A DNA stretch of 64,000 nt from Candidatus Rhodoblastus alkanivorans (GTDB lineage Bacteria > Pseudomonadota > Alphaproteobacteria > Rhizobiales > Beijerinckiaceae): NCBI RefSeq assembly GCF_022760755.1, contig NZ_JAIVFP010000001.1, positions 327,501 to 391,500 of the forward strand, read 5' to 3'. Below the pieces are notes generated by a model, which saw only the letters and a program-made list of their open reading frames with translations, was not told where the DNA came from and made no database searches. Of the stretch, positions 17,819 to 27,252 are shown piece by piece (positions within the stretch are counted from its first letter, which is position 1; each line of letters begins with the position of its first letter). The position numbers and the translations under genes were made by a program.

Positions 17819-18676
17819 TTAAGTTTCGGACAGACACTCTCCGGCTTCGGCGGCCAAGCGATCCGCGATGAACTCGCGGGGTGAACGATAGCCAAGCGCG
17901 CGATGCGGATGGCGTGTGTTGTAATGCTCGAACCACGACGGCAGCAAGCGGATCACGGTTTCGGCGTCCGGCAGTGGCGACACGCGCGCGTAATCGCGTT
18001 TGATCGTGCGGACGAAGGCTTCGGCCATTCCATTCGATTGGGGGCTTTCGACCGGCGTGGTCAGCGGCTCAAGGCCGATTTCGCGGGCAAAATGTTTCGT
18101 GTCGCCAGCGATGTAGCAAGACCCGTTGTCGGTCAGCCATTCGATCGGGCTGGGCAGGCGATTGACCGGGCCAAAGCGATATTCGACGGCGCTGACCATC
18201 AGGTCGCGGATGTCCTCGCCCTTGACGCCCGCCGTCGTGGCGACATGGCCGAGGGCTTCCCGGTCGCAGCAATCAAGCGCGAAGGCGACGCGGACTTTTT
18301 CGGCATTGTCGCAAGCGATCTCGAAGCCGTCGGAACACCAACGCAGGTTGGAGCGCAGAACGGCGATCTTGCCGTCATGCCGGCGGTTTTCGCCGCCGCC
18401 GGCATGACGTTGAAGCAACAGGCCGTGCGCCCTCATCACCCGATAAACCCGCTTGCGGTTGACCGGCGCCGCGCCCTCGGCGCGTCTTTTGCGGCGCAGG
18501 TCGGCCCACACGCGGGCGTAGCCCCAGGACGGCTGTTCGGCGATGATCCCCTTGATCTCGCAGAGCAGATCGTCTTCCGGCAGGGGCGGTCGGCCCATGC
18601 GTTTGGCCGCGCCGCCGGCAATGCGCGCGGCGACATTCGAGCGGGCGACGCCGAGGGTTTCGCAGACGGCCTTCAT
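17819..18676 (-). CDS. IS2-group transposase OrfB (integrase catalytic domain)
   Basis: 285 residues with the IS3-type HTH_21 region ([23 protein letters not shown]) and the rve integrase core. The DDE triad is visible as the Asp of [12 protein letters not shown], the Asp of WLTDNGSCY and the Glu of [15 protein letters not shown]; the C-terminus [18 protein letters not shown] is typical. ATG 18676 overlaps the OrfA stop by four bases. The active enzyme is expected to be the OrfAB fusion made by -1 frameshifting at 18730-18736, not free OrfB. All catalytic residues are present. Confidence 0.93.
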   Translation of the reverse strand: MKAVCETLGVARSNVAARIAGGAAKRMGRPPLPEDDLLCEIKGIIAEQPSWGYARVWADLRRKRRAEGAAPVNRKRVYRVMRAHGLLLQRHAGGGENRRHDGKIAVLRSNLRWCSDGFEIACDNAEKVRVAFALDCCDREALGHVATTAGVKGEDIRDLMVSAVEYRFGPVNRLPSPIEWLTDNGSCYIAGDTKHFAREIGLEPLTTPVESPQSNGMAEAFVRTIKRDYARVSPLPDAETVIRLLPSWFEHYNTRHPHRALGYRSPREFIADRLAAEAGECLSET

Positions 18677-19086
18677 CGCGAACCGTCCCGTGGATTGAGC
18701 GTCGGCAGCGACAACGACCGCAACATCCGTTTTTTTGAGCCTACGGCGACTTCAAGCGCCTCTTTGAGGATTTCGGCCTCCATCGACTTCTTGCCGAGCA
18801 GGCGCTGCAGTTCGCGCACCTGGTCGACCAAAGCCCTGTAGGCGGACGCCGGAACGACGTCCTCCTCGGCCTGCGTCGCGGTCAGGGCGCCTTGGTTCGC
18901 CAGCCGCCGCCAGGTGAACAGCTGATTGGGGGCGATGCCGTGACGGCGCGCGACAAGGCTAACCGTCATGCCCGGCTCCATCGTCTCGGCAATGATCGCC
19001 AATTTCTCCGCCGACGTGCGCCGACGCCGTCGTTCTCGGCCCGGCAGGACCTCACTCTTCGGATTGTCACCAGTCATAAACACCAC
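18673..19086 (-). CDS. IS2-group transposase OrfA (HTH, IS3 family)
   Basis: Small DNA-binding subunit: helix-turn-helix [20 protein letters not shown] in the middle, then a leucine-zipper-like helix ([23 protein letters not shown]) used for dimerisation. Near its end GSKKRM is coded over a run of seven A (18730-18736 on the + strand as T). A -1 slip there continues as [20 protein letters not shown] and enters OrfB in frame, as expected for the OrfAB transposase of this group. Start may be 19086 (GTG/ATG region) or Met4. Confidence 0.9.
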   Translation of the reverse strand: MVFMTGDNPKSEVLPGRERRRRRTSAEKLAIIAETMEPGMTVSLVARRHGIAPNQLFTWRRLANQGALTATQAEEDVVPASAYRALVDQVRELQRLLGKKSMEAEILKEALEVAVGSKKRMLRSLSLPTLNPRDGSR

Positions 19087-19146
19087 ATTACTCCTACCTC
19101 TTAGCGAAGTGGGAGTGCCTGTCCGGCGACTTACGGGGCTATTTCA

Positions 19147-19413
19147 GAAACCGATAAATTGATAGCAATCATGAAACGGGGGAATTGGATCGACACTTTG
19201 CGGCGTTTCACGCCGCTCGACCAAAAACTATATACTTGGTGGAGCTATAGATCCCCAAATTGGTCAAATTCGAATAAGGGGCGCCGGCTCGACCATATCT
19301 GGGCCTCGCAATTGCTGGAGCCTTTCCTTGCAAATATCGAAATTCTACGGGAGGCGCGCGGTTGGGAGCGCCCATCCGACCATGTCCCGGTTAGCCTCAA
19401 TTTGCAGTTCTGA
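19147..19413 (+). pseudogene. xth: Exonuclease III, 3' part (separated by the IS)
   Basis: The remaining C-terminal part of xth: DKLIAIMKRGNWIDTLRRFT, then YTWWSYRSPNWSNSNKGRRLDHIW (catalytic Asp of RLDHIW) and the final catalytic His in RPSDHVPVSLNL. It directly continues the 5' fragment after VET across the duplicated GAAAC, with no other damage. A downstream ATG inside it could start a fragment, but this would lack the N-terminal catalytic residues. Confidence 0.93.
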
Positions 19414-19421
19414 CTGCTAAC

Positions 19422-19883
19422 CTAAAATTTCGGCGTCGATAGAATTCTTTGGGTGCGCCCCACCTCCGCTCCGAACGTTTCAATTTCTTGAACCAGCGAT
19501 TTTCTCATCGCGGCGGCGCTCGTTGGAAATTCGCTTAGAACACGGAAAAAAAGATCGCGTGACAGCTTTAACGTTGCTGAATTTTCCTGCGCGATCGCCG
19601 TATTTGCTGCTACGGCTTCGGCAATCAAACCATGTGATCCGATCAGCGCGCCCGATCCAACCATTTTGTTTTTCGCCGCGCCGCCGCGATCATTGACCAG
19701 TAGAATGGCCCCGGACAATACCAGATAGCTCGCCTTTAGATGATCGCCCTGCTTAAAAACGATTTCCCCGCTTCCAAATTCCACTTCTGGCGCCGCAAAG
19801 GCAAGCAATCGCAACGCTTCGAGTTCCAATGCAGCGAAGAGTTTGAGCCGCTTGAGAGCCTCTATTTTGTTCCCTACAGACAT
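19422..19883 (-). CDS. Stand-alone cyclic nucleotide-binding domain protein
   Basis: 153 residues consisting only of a CNB (Crp-like) beta-roll: LKRLKLFAALELEALRLLAF, the roll with GEIVFKQGDHLKASYLVLSGAI, and KMVGSGALIGSHGLIAE. A helix follows but there is no helix-turn-helix, so it is not a Crp/Fnr transcription factor. The canonical cAMP phosphate-binding Arg-Ser motif is not evident, so ligand binding is doubtful. It reads towards xth and follows the response-regulator gene by about 44 bases, probably one transcript. In related genomes a similar gene sits beside this regulator (from memory), suggesting a shared but unknown signalling role. Confidence 0.8.
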   Translation of the reverse strand: MSVGNKIEALKRLKLFAALELEALRLLAFAAPEVEFGSGEIVFKQGDHLKASYLVLSGAILLVNDRGGAAKNKMVGSGALIGSHGLIAEAVAANTAIAQENSATLKLSRDLFFRVLSEFPTSAAAMRKSLVQEIETFGAEVGRTQRILSTPKF

Positions 19884-19927
19884 GGCGTTCCGGATTTATC
19901 TCGCTTCGAAAGGGTCGCCGAACTGAT

Positions 19928-20614
19928 CTATATCGCCAAGCGATACCCGCCCGCATCCGTCAATAATAGCTTAGCACTCGCAGGATCATTTTCTATTTTC
20001 TGTCTAAGGCGATAAATATGTGTCTCCAAAGTGTGAGTCGTGACATTTGAATTATACCCCCACACATCTCTCAGAAGATCTTCCCTGGAGACTACACATC
20101 CCTTCGCTCGATTGAGGTATTGCAGGATAGCCGTTTCCTTTTCAGTAAGCCTGAGCTTTGCCCCGTTTTCCGACACCAACATTTTTGTGTTGGGACTAAA
20201 TGTGTAAGCTCCGATCTGGAAAGTTGCATCCTCGCTCAGTTCGTACTGACGCAAATGGGCCCTAATTCTCGCCAAAAGTACCGCGAATCGAAACGGTTTG
20301 TTGACATAGTCATTAGCGCCGGAATCAAATCCAGAAACGATGTCGTTTTCCGAATCGTGAGCTGTCAGCATGATGACCGGCTTATTGAAGCCTTCGGCGC
20401 GAAGACGCCTGACGGCGTCTCGTCCATCGACGTCAGGCAAACCCACGTCCATGATAACCAGGTCGATGGTGTCGTTCCGAATGGCCTCCAAGGCCTGGGA
20501 AGCGTCGGCGGCCTGGACGGCGACAAATTCGTCGTGAATACTTAATTGCTCGGCCAGGGAAAGCCGCAGAAGAGGGTCATCATCGACAATCAAAATCCGA
20601 CGGATTTGCGACAT
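19928..20614 (-). CDS. Response regulator, OmpR/PhoB family (possibly CenR-like)
   Basis: Receiver domain with the acidic pair in LIVDDDP, phospho-acceptor Asp in LVIMDVGLPDVDG, Thr in MLTAHDS and Lys in NDYVNKPF, followed from about residue 130 by a PhoB-type winged helix (LRLTEKETAILQYLNRAKGC, NVTTHTLETHIYRLRQKIE). 228 residues from ATG 20614; a longer upstream start to 20662 adds an unconserved leader. No histidine kinase gene is adjacent. The position beside leuS/yggS/L,D-transpeptidase genes recalls the essential envelope regulator CenR of alphaproteobacteria; I offer that as a possibility only. Confidence 0.9.
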   Translation of the reverse strand: MSQIRRILIVDDDPLLRLSLAEQLSIHDEFVAVQAADASQALEAIRNDTIDLVIMDVGLPDVDGRDAVRRLRAEGFNKPVIMLTAHDSENDIVSGFDSGANDYVNKPFRFAVLLARIRAHLRQYELSEDATFQIGAYTFSPNTKMLVSENGAKLRLTEKETAILQYLNRAKGCVVSREDLLRDVWGYNSNVTTHTLETHIYRLRQKIENDPASAKLLLTDAGGYRLAI

Positions 20615-20673
20615 GAATGATCCTGTGACGGGCGCAAACGGCTGGCTGAGAGGCAATACCAAATGGTTGTGGG

Positions 20674-21396
20674 ATGAAACAGCCTCCAGGGAAAAGAGAA
20701 TCTACGCCGACGAGAAATCTTCGTCAAAAGGTGGATATATTCCACCGTAGGGGCTCCCATCGTCTTTCGCATCTGTTCGTTCGTTCTCTCCCGCTTTTGC
20801 CGGCTCGCCCGCGTTGCGCCGTGCTGTCCGCCGGCTCTCGCTCATTGCGCTGCGCCGTCGGGCGCAATGGCGTCGGCGTGAAGCGGATCGAGGGCGACTC
20901 GATCACACCGATAGGACATTACAACATCGTCAACTGGTATGCTCGATTCGATCGGAAGCCTCGTTTTCGCGTCGGCTGCGTCATGATTTCCAGGTCGACG
21001 GGTTGGTGCGACGACCCACACTCATTTGCATATAATCGAATCGTCAGATTGCCTCATCCGTTCAGCGCCGAAACGCTGTGGAGAGACGATCATCTCTATG
21101 ATCTCGTCGGAGTCATCAATTTTAACTTCCGACCGCGCATTCGCGGCCGGGGTAGTGCGATTTTTCTTCATTTTGCGCAAAATGACTTGGCGCCAACCGC
21201 TGGCTGCGTCGCCCTCCACACAACGGAGCTTTACAAGCTGAAATCCATCTTGTCGGCGCGAGCTCAGATTTTCATTGGCGACAGGTATTGGCGCCGTTCG
21301 CCGAAGATCGCCGATCCGACCCTGACCAGCGTCGCGCCCATCTGGACGGCCAATTCGAAATCGGCGCTCATCCCCATCGAGAGCTCTCGGAGTTGA
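20674..21396 (+). CDS. Small L,D-transpeptidase (YkuD-like) family protein
   Basis: Predicted peptidoglycan L,D-transpeptidase-like protein of the short family (COG3786 type). The domain covers about residues 45-210: GVGVKRIEGDSITPIGHY and the catalytic stretch IFLHFAQNDLAPTAGCVAL with His and Cys. A Thr replaces the Ser usual in the SxGC motif, as is common in this branch. No signal peptide is obvious, so the start (ATG 20674) and export are uncertain; the first 30 codons look unconserved. The last 40 or so residues run past the normal domain end and overlap the 3' end of yggS by 133 bases on the other strand. Lies divergently from the response regulator gene. Confidence 0.75.
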   Translation: MKQPPGKRESTPTRNLRQKVDIFHRRGSHRLSHLFVRSLPLLPARPRCAVLSAGSRSLRCAVGRNGVGVKRIEGDSITPIGHYNIVNWYARFDRKPRFRVGCVMISRSTGWCDDPHSFAYNRIVRLPHPFSAETLWRDDHLYDLVGVINFNFRPRIRGRGSAIFLHFAQNDLAPTAGCVALHTTELYKLKSILSARAQIFIGDRYWRRSPKIADPTLTSVAPIWTANSKSALIPIESSRS

Positions 21397-21965
21397 AATT
21401 CCCGCGCCAGCTCATTCAACAAAGCGAAATGAGGAGATGCGAGCTGATCGACAGGCGGAATGCACATCAAGCCCGAGATGTCCAAATTTGCTTCATCACG
21501 GCAAATTTGCAGGAAGCGTGACAGATCGCGTGGAAAGACGCCGGACTTTTGCAGCTCTTCGCCGGTATTGACCTGAACGAAACATTTCGGCTTGCGACCC
21601 GTCTTCCGCATCGCCGCTGAGACCGCCATCGCAATTTTCGGTCGATCCAAGGTCTGAATGACATCAAAAAGCGCGACTGCGGCGTCCGCCTTATTCGACT
21701 GCAGCGGCCCGATCAGATGCAATTCGATATCCGGATAGCTGGATGAAAGATTTGGCCACTTTTCCACGGCTTCCTGCACGCGGTTTTCGCCGAAGGCCCG
21801 CTCGCCGGCCTCAATAATGGGAAGGATATCCTGGTGGCCGAACCCCTTCGAAACACAGATGAGCTTTACAGCATCTTCCACACGTCCCACATCCTGACAG
21901 GCTCGCCGCAAACGCGCCCTGACATCGACGAGTCCACTCGCGGCCGGCGCCGTTTCTATCGTACT
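21264..21965 (-). CDS. yggS: YggS family PLP-homeostasis protein
   Basis: PLP-binding, single-barrel protein (PLPHP/PROSC family) that keeps the balance of pyridoxal phosphate and amino/keto acid pools. Typical blocks: LICVSKGFGHQDI (PLP-binding Lys), AGERAFGENRVQEAVEKW, LHLIGPLQSNKADAA, CFVQVNTGEELQKSG, and SMGMSADFELAVQMGATLVR for the phosphate site. 233 residues from TTG 21965, which has GGAGG six bases upstream; a TTG at 21983 would precede that Shine-Dalgarno. Its final codons overlap the L,D-transpeptidase gene tail-to-tail. Divergent from leuS. Confidence 0.94.
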   Translation of the reverse strand, partial: STIETAPAASGLVDVRARLRRACQDVGRVEDAVKLICVSKGFGHQDILPIIEAGERAFGENRVQEAVEKWPNLSSSYPDIELHLIGPLQSNKADAAVALFDVIQTLDRPKIAMAVSAAMRKTGRKPKCFVQVNTGEELQKSGVFPRDLSRFLQICRDEANLDISGLMCIPPVDQLASPHFALLNELAREFQLRELSMGMSADFELAVQMGATLVRVGSAIFGERRQYLSPMKI

Positions 21966-22127
21966 CAATTCATTCCTCCGCAAACGACGGTTAGATCATT
22001 TCATCCGCTGAGGCTGAGCGAATGATGCGCCGCGAAACCTCTGTCGCAAAAGAATCGGCCGCGAGCGGGCGATTGACCATAGTGCGAAAATCATGCTCTC
22101 TGCAGCCAAATTCCTGTTTGCCGCGAG

Positions 22128-24755
22128 ATGGATATGGCTGGCCGTTCTGAACGTTACAATGCCCGCGAAGTCGAACCGAAATGGCAGAAAATATGGCAGG
22201 AACGAAGCACTTTTCGGACCGCCAACGACGACAATCGGCCCAAATATTACGTTTTGGAGATGTTCCCGTACCCGTCGGGCCGAATCCACATGGGGCACGT
22301 TCGAAATTACGCGATGGGCGATGTCGTCGCCCGCGTCATGCGCGCCAAAGGATATAACGTGCTCCACCCCATGGGCTGGGACGCCTTCGGCATGCCCGCC
22401 GAAAACGCCGCAAGATTGAACGGCTCACACCCGGCGATTTGGACCTATGAGAACATCGCAACCATGCGAAAGCAGTTGCAGAGCATGGGCTTGTCCATCG
22501 ATTGGTCCCGGGAAATAGCGACCTGCGATCCGAGCTATTACAAACACCAGCAATCCATGTTTCTGGATATGCTCGAAAAGGGATTGGCATATCGGAAGAA
22601 CGCCAAAGTAAATTGGGACCCGGTGGATCAGACCGTTTTGGCGAATGAACAGGTGATCGACGGGCGCGGTTGGCGGTCGAACGCTCCCGTCGAACAACGA
22701 GAATTGACCCAATGGTTCTTCAAGATCACGGATTTCGCCGACGACCTCCTGAATTCGCTGGACGGCCTGGATCGCTGGCCGGAAAAAGTGCGGCTGATGC
22801 AAAAAAATTGGATTGGCCGGTCGGAAGGCGCGCTTATCCACTTCTCATTGGCGCAACCCGCTCCCGTCGCCGAGATATCTGTTTATACCACCAGACCGGA
22901 TACGATATTTGGAGCGAAGTTTGTCGCCATAGCTCCCGACCATCCGCTAGCCCGCGAACTCGCAAACAACAATCCTGAATTGCGCTCCTTTGTCGAGGAG
23001 TGCCAGCGGGTGGGCACTTCGGTGGCCGCCCTCGAGACGGCCGAAAAGAGAGGCTTTGACACAGGGCTGAAAGCCAATCACCCCCTCGACCCCGATTGGA
23101 AGCTCCCGGTTTACGTCGCCAATTTCGTCCTCATGGACTATGGCGCCGGCGCCATTTTTGGCTGCCCCGCGCATGATCAGCGCGATTTTGACTTCGCGAA
23201 GGCATATGGTCTTGGCTATACCGTCGTGGTTTGCCCCGAAGGCGTCCAAGAATCGGATTTCGTTCTCGACAATGCGGCTTATGAGGGCGATGGCCGAATG
23301 ATCAATTCGCGCTTCCTCAATGGGATGACGCCAAAGGAAGCTCAGATCGAAGTCGTCCGCCGGATGGAAGGTGAGTTTCTTGACGGGCGGCGGCGCGCGG
23401 AAAGGAAGGTCAATTTCAAATTGAGGGATTGGGGCATTTCACGCCAGCGCTATTGGGGCTGCCCAATTCCTGTAATCCATTGCGCGGAATGCGGCGTTGT
23501 TCCTGCGCCTCGGGCAAGTCTTCCGATTACATTGCCAGCCGACGTCACATTCGATGTGCCGGGCAATCCTTTGGATCGGCACCCGACTTGGAGGATCACG
23601 ACCTGTCCCCAATGCGGTCGCGCCGCCCAGCGGGAAACCGATACGATGGACACTTTCGTCGATTCGTCGTGGTACTTCGCTCGTTTTACTGATCCCACCA
23701 ATGAGGTCGCGCCGACGACGCGATCCGTCGTCGATCATTGGCTGCCGGTTGATCAATATATCGGCGGAATCGAGCACGCTATCCTTCACCTCCTTTATTC
23801 CCGCTACTTCACGCGGGCGATGAAGGAAACCGGTCATCTGAGCCTGAAGGAGCCCTTCGCGGGACTGTTCACCCAGGGAATGGTAGTCCACGAAACCTAT
23901 CGCGCTCAAGACGGCGGCTGGCTTTCCCCGACGGAAATTCGGACTGACGACGCGTCAACCCCGCGCCAGGTGTTTTCCTTGAAAGACGGCTCACCGGTTG
24001 AAATCGGCGCGATCGAGAAAATGTCGAAATCGAAACGCAACACTGTTGATCCCGACGATATCATCGGCAGTTTCGGCGCTGATACGGCGCGTTGGTTTAT
24101 GCTTTCTGATTCCCCTCCTGATGGCGACGTGATTTGGACGGAAGAGGGCATTCAAGGCGCGGCGAAATTCGTTCAGAAACTGTGGCGTCTCATTGGGGAC
24201 ATCGCCGACCTCTGTTCAAACGCCGCACATGAGACACTGCCGTCCGAATTCGCCAATCGAGTGAGGAAAGTCGCCCATACCGCCTTGGCTAAAGTCGACG
24301 CCGACCTTTCGAGGCTGCGGTTCAACCGCTGCGTCGCTCAGGTTTATGAACTGACAAATGAACTAAGAACGCTCCTCGCGGATGTTGATCACACCAATGC
24401 CGGCGATGATGTCCGAGCAGCTTTTCATGAATCCGGGAAAATTCTCATCCAGCTCTTCGCCCCGATGATGCCGCATCTCGGCGAAGAATGCTGGGCTACG
24501 CTCGGCGCTTCAAATCTCGTCGCCGAATCGGCTTGGCCAACGCTCGATCATTCTCTCATTGTCAACGATATGCTGAACCTTCCTGTTCAAATAAATGGCA
24601 AGAAGAGAGCGGATATCATCATCGCACGCGATGCGACATCCAAGCAAATCGAACACGCGGTGTTAGGACTTGACGCCGTTCAGCGTTTTCTGGAAGGGCG
24701 ACAGCCGCGAAAGATTGTCATTGTGCCGCAAAGGATCGTCAATGTTGTCGTCTAA
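22128..24755 (+). CDS. leuS: Leucyl-tRNA synthetase
   Basis: Class I synthetase charging tRNA-Leu. HMGH (the HIGH variant) in [20 protein letters not shown] near residue 50; the editing (CP1) domain with [13 protein letters not shown] around 250 and [20 protein letters not shown] around 340; a zinc-ribbon-like CAECG/CPQCG pair around 450-490; and KMSKS in [16 protein letters not shown] near 630. 875 residues is normal. Starts ATG 22128 or 22134. First gene of a tight operon with lptE and holA, an arrangement conserved in alphaproteobacteria. Lower in GC than genes in the right half of the window. Confidence 0.98.
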   Translation: MDMAGRSERYNAREVEPKWQKIWQERSTFRTANDDNRPKYYVLEMFPYPSGRIHMGHVRNYAMGDVVARVMRAKGYNVLHPMGWDAFGMPAENAARLNGSHPAIWTYENIATMRKQLQSMGLSIDWSREIATCDPSYYKHQQSMFLDMLEKGLAYRKNAKVNWDPVDQTVLANEQVIDGRGWRSNAPVEQRELTQWFFKITDFADDLLNSLDGLDRWPEKVRLMQKNWIGRSEGALIHFSLAQPAPVAEISVYTTRPDTIFGAKFVAIAPDHPLARELANNNPELRSFVEECQRVGTSVAALETAEKRGFDTGLKANHPLDPDWKLPVYVANFVLMDYGAGAIFGCPAHDQRDFDFAKAYGLGYTVVVCPEGVQESDFVLDNAAYEGDGRMINSRFLNGMTPKEAQIEVVRRMEGEFLDGRRRAERKVNFKLRDWGISRQRYWGCPIPVIHCAECGVVPAPRASLPITLPADVTFDVPGNPLDRHPTWRITTCPQCGRAAQRETDTMDTFVDSSWYFARFTDPTNEVAPTTRSVVDHWLPVDQYIGGIEHAILHLLYSRYFTRAMKETGHLSLKEPFAGLFTQGMVVHETYRAQDGGWLSPTEIRTDDASTPRQVFSLKDGSPVEIGAIEKMSKSKRNTVDPDDIIGSFGADTARWFMLSDSPPDGDVIWTEEGIQGAAKFVQKLWRLIGDIADLCSNAAHETLPSEFANRVRKVAHTALAKVDADLSRLRFNRCVAQVYELTNELRTLLADVDHTNAGDDVRAAFHESGKILIQLFAPMMPHLGEECWATLGASNLVAESAWPTLDHSLIVNDMLNLPVQINGKKRADIIIARDATSKQIEHAVLGLDAVQRFLEGRQPRKIVIVPQRIVNVVV

Positions 24756-25290
24756 AACTTTCGGAAAGATGGCTCCATCAAGGCGTTCTCGCAATTTGGC
24801 GACGGTCTTGATCCTGGCGGTTGGCTTGGCTAGCTGCGTTGAGCCTCTTTACGGCCCAAAATTCGACGGAGTATCAGTCGCCGCCGATCTCCGGGCCATC
24901 AAGGTCGAACCGATTCCAGATCGGATAGGCCATTACCTCGAGAATGAATTGATCTTTGCCCTCAACGGGACGGGCTCGACGCCCACCCCGAAATATCGCC
25001 TCGTCGTAACCGTTCACGAACGCTTGTCCACGCCGATCATCAATTCGGTCACCGGCGAAGCGCAAGCAGGCGATGTCAATGTCGACGCCGATTACCGTCT
25101 TTACAAAATCGCCGGCGACCAACAACCGATTGCAAGCGGCAATGTCACTGAGTTCGTTGTCTATGACCGTTCGACACAGCGCTTGTCCAATGTTCGCGCC
25201 GCGCGCGACGCCGAAATACGTAACGCCAAAATGCTTGCGGACCAGATACGGACGCGGATCGCGGTCGCGCTGGACAATCGAAAAACCTGA
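24742..25290 (+). CDS. lptE: LPS-assembly lipoprotein LptE
   Basis: Outer-membrane lipoprotein plugging the LptD barrel in lipopolysaccharide export. Short signal peptide with lipobox LASC (Cys near residue 32 in [19 protein letters not shown]), followed by the LptE domain ([18 protein letters not shown], and [15 protein letters not shown]). 182 residues. ATG 24742 overlaps the last 14 bases of leuS, and the stop shares a base with the holA ATG, so all three are translationally coupled. The leuS-lptE-holA order strongly supports the assignment despite low family sequence conservation. Confidence 0.88.
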   Translation: MLSSKTFGKMAPSRRSRNLATVLILAVGLASCVEPLYGPKFDGVSVAADLRAIKVEPIPDRIGHYLENELIFALNGTGSTPTPKYRLVVTVHERLSTPIINSVTGEAQAGDVNVDADYRLYKIAGDQQPIASGNVTEFVVYDRSTQRLSNVRAARDAEIRNAKMLADQIRTRIAVALDNRKT

Positions 25291-26333
25291 TGGTCGCTAT
25301 CGCGCATAGATTTGCGGACCAATATGTCCTGGAGCCGGAAAAGTCCCGCAATTTGTTTCTTGTGTTTGGGACAGATGCTGGATTGGTGTCCGAACGTTCA
25401 AGGCTTCTGCTTCAAAGCTACGCAAAGCTCAGCGCCTCGCCTCAGCGCACGCTCCATTTCTCCGGCGATGCCCTCGCATCCGATCCACGCGTTCTCCTCG
25501 ACGAAATTCATTCGCTCGGTCTTTTCGACCGATCAGCCCCCGCAATTCGTATCTCACTCGGCAGCCGGAACCTCGTTCCGACGCTCGAGCTCATTGCGAA
25601 GAGCGCTCCATTCGAAGCTCACGTCATTATCGAAGGCGGGCCGCTCAAACGCACCGCGCCCATTCGATCCTGGTTCGAAAAGCATAATTTCGCCGTTGCA
25701 ATCGAATGTTATGCAGATCAGCCGAAGGACCTTCGTCGACTGGTCGAGGCTGAATTTTCGGCTGCCGGCGCGTCGATCGACCATGACGTCATCGAGTTAT
25801 TGCTTAACGTCTTAGGTGAAGATCGCCTGCTCAGCCGGCGCGAAATTGAAAAGCTTCTGTTGTATGCCCACGGCCAAAACAATATCAGCCGAGAACATGC
25901 GATAGAAATCTTGGCGAGTCACGCTTCGACCAAATCTGACGAGCTATTTATCGACGCCTTTAAGGGCGATCCAACCGCAACAATCTCGCATTTGTACAGC
26001 GCCAGCGCTCGCGCCTCTGAAGTCAACGCGATCGCGAATAACATGCTAAGGATCGCCATGGCGTTTAGCCACGCTCGCGCCCAACTGAACGGTGGCGCGG
26101 GCATCGAGGCGACGCTTCAAAATTTTCTCCGGACGCTCAACGCCTATAGCCACACCCAAGCCATAGCAGCCGAACTCAATTCTCGCTCGGCCGCCGACAC
26201 CGCAAGTATCGTCAAACTCTTCTATGAACTCATCAAAGACACGCGGAAAAGCAGCATCCTGACCGAGGAGAGAATTTCCCGAGAATTTATCAAATTGGCC
26301 AAGGCTTCTGAAAAGAAACCGCGCCAATTTTGA
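25290..26333 (+). CDS. holA: DNA polymerase III subunit delta
   Basis: Clamp-loader wrench subunit that opens the beta clamp. Recognisable delta features: NLFLVFGTDAGLVSERS at the N-terminus, the AAA-like fold with SLGLFDRSAPAIRI, a lid helix region (EDRLLSRREIEKLLLYA), and a collar domain ending in KSSILTEERISREFIKLA. Like other delta subunits it lacks a Walker A motif. 347 residues. TGATG overlap with lptE. Convergent with parB, 18 bases between stops. Confidence 0.93.
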   Translation: MVAIAHRFADQYVLEPEKSRNLFLVFGTDAGLVSERSRLLLQSYAKLSASPQRTLHFSGDALASDPRVLLDEIHSLGLFDRSAPAIRISLGSRNLVPTLELIAKSAPFEAHVIIEGGPLKRTAPIRSWFEKHNFAVAIECYADQPKDLRRLVEAEFSAAGASIDHDVIELLLNVLGEDRLLSRREIEKLLLYAHGQNNISREHAIEILASHASTKSDELFIDAFKGDPTATISHLYSASARASEVNAIANNMLRIAMAFSHARAQLNGGAGIEATLQNFLRTLNAYSHTQAIAAELNSRSAADTASIVKLFYELIKDTRKSSILTEERISREFIKLAKASEKKPRQF

Positions 26334-26351
26334 GAACTGAAATTGCCAGCG

Positions 26352-27215
26352 TCAACCCTGCAAACGTTTGCACAAAGAGTCGAGCTGCTCCATCGACTGG
26401 TAAAGGATTTTAACCTGTCCGGCCTCATTCCGATGATCGATTTTCACCGAGAGCCCCAGAGAATCGGTAAGTGACTTCTCAAGCGCAAGCGTGTCAGCGT
26501 CCTTTTCCTTGACAGTGCGCGTAGGCGTTTCCGCGCCGGTTTCCTTGGTCTGAGCCAGCCGTTCGACATCTCGAACCGTCAGATCTTCTTCGACAATTTT
26601 TCGCGCGACCTGTTCAGGATCAGGAACGGACAATAAGGCGCGCGCATGTCCTGCGGAAATTAGTCCGTCAACGACAAACTGTTTAGCCTGCGCGGGCAAC
26701 TTCAGTAGGCGCAAAGTGTTCGTGACCTGGCTTCGACTCTTGCCGATAATTTTTGCGAGGTCCTGCTGGCTGTATTCAAATTCGCTGATCAATTGCTGAT
26801 AGCCTTGCGCTTCCTCGATTGCGTTCAGATCGGCTCTCTGAACATTCTCGATAATCGCCAATTCGAGCGACTGCCGCTCATCGGCTTCGACCACAACGAC
26901 CGGAACTTCGTGCAATCCAGCGATTTGTGCAGCGCGCCAACGTCGTTCGCCGGCGATAATCTCGTACACATTGGAGACGCCGGAGAGCTCCCGAACGACA
27001 ATTGGCTGGACAATGCCACGTTCCCGGATCGATTCGGCCAAATCACGAAGGTCATCTTCTTTAAAGGCCTGACGCGGGTTACGTGGATTTGGCCGCAAGA
27101 ACTCAATGGCTGCTTTTGTGGGGCGCTGTTCGGCGCGCTCGACGTCCGCTCCACCAACGTCGCCAATCAGCGCCGCCAGGCCGCGTCCCAGCCGAGATTT
27201 TGTTTCCTCGCCCAT
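26352..27215 (-). CDS. parB: Chromosome partitioning protein ParB
   Basis: Centromere-binding CTPase that loads at parS and spreads as a clamp. Begins SRLGRGLAALIGD, then the CTP-binding N-domain with IVQPIVVRE and the box GERRWRAAQIAGL, the ENVQRADLNAIEEAQGYQQL motif, HTH region (QQDLAKIIGKSRSQVTNTLRL) and a C-terminal dimerisation domain ending CKRLQG. 287 residues from ATG 27215; an upstream frame to 27323 overlaps parA's 3' end and is not conserved. Its targets, two parS sites, lie 1.2 and 4.8 kb away. Forms the parAB operon. Confidence 0.97.
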   Translation of the reverse strand: MGEETKSRLGRGLAALIGDVGGADVERAEQRPTKAAIEFLRPNPRNPRQAFKEDDLRDLAESIRERGIVQPIVVRELSGVSNVYEIIAGERRWRAAQIAGLHEVPVVVVEADERQSLELAIIENVQRADLNAIEEAQGYQQLISEFEYSQQDLAKIIGKSRSQVTNTLRLLKLPAQAKQFVVDGLISAGHARALLSVPDPEQVARKIVEEDLTVRDVERLAQTKETGAETPTRTVKEKDADTLALEKSLTDSLGLSVKIDHRNEAGQVKILYQSMEQLDSLCKRLQG

Positions 27216-27252
27216 CACAAGATGCCCCACTTTATCAAAGTCTGCGATCGAT

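Larger units (their letters stand above)
17807..19146 (-). mobile_element. IS3-family (IS2-group) insertion sequence, 1340 bp
   Basis: Begins TG and ends CA, with imperfect terminal inverted repeats of about 28 bases (left TGTTGTAGCCCCTTAAGT; right, inverted, TGAAATAGCCCCGTAAGT, continuing through GGACAG). The 5-base target duplication GAAAC is perfect (17802-17806 and 19147-19151), which suggests recent insertion. It carries two overlapping transposase frames on the minus strand with a slippery A7 for frameshifting, all apparently intact. It splits the xth gene. Confidence 0.95.

Noticed and set aside
17903-18841. 312-codon frame on the + strand inside the IS2-group element
   Set aside because: Runs antisense to OrfB, which has the complete DDE triad.
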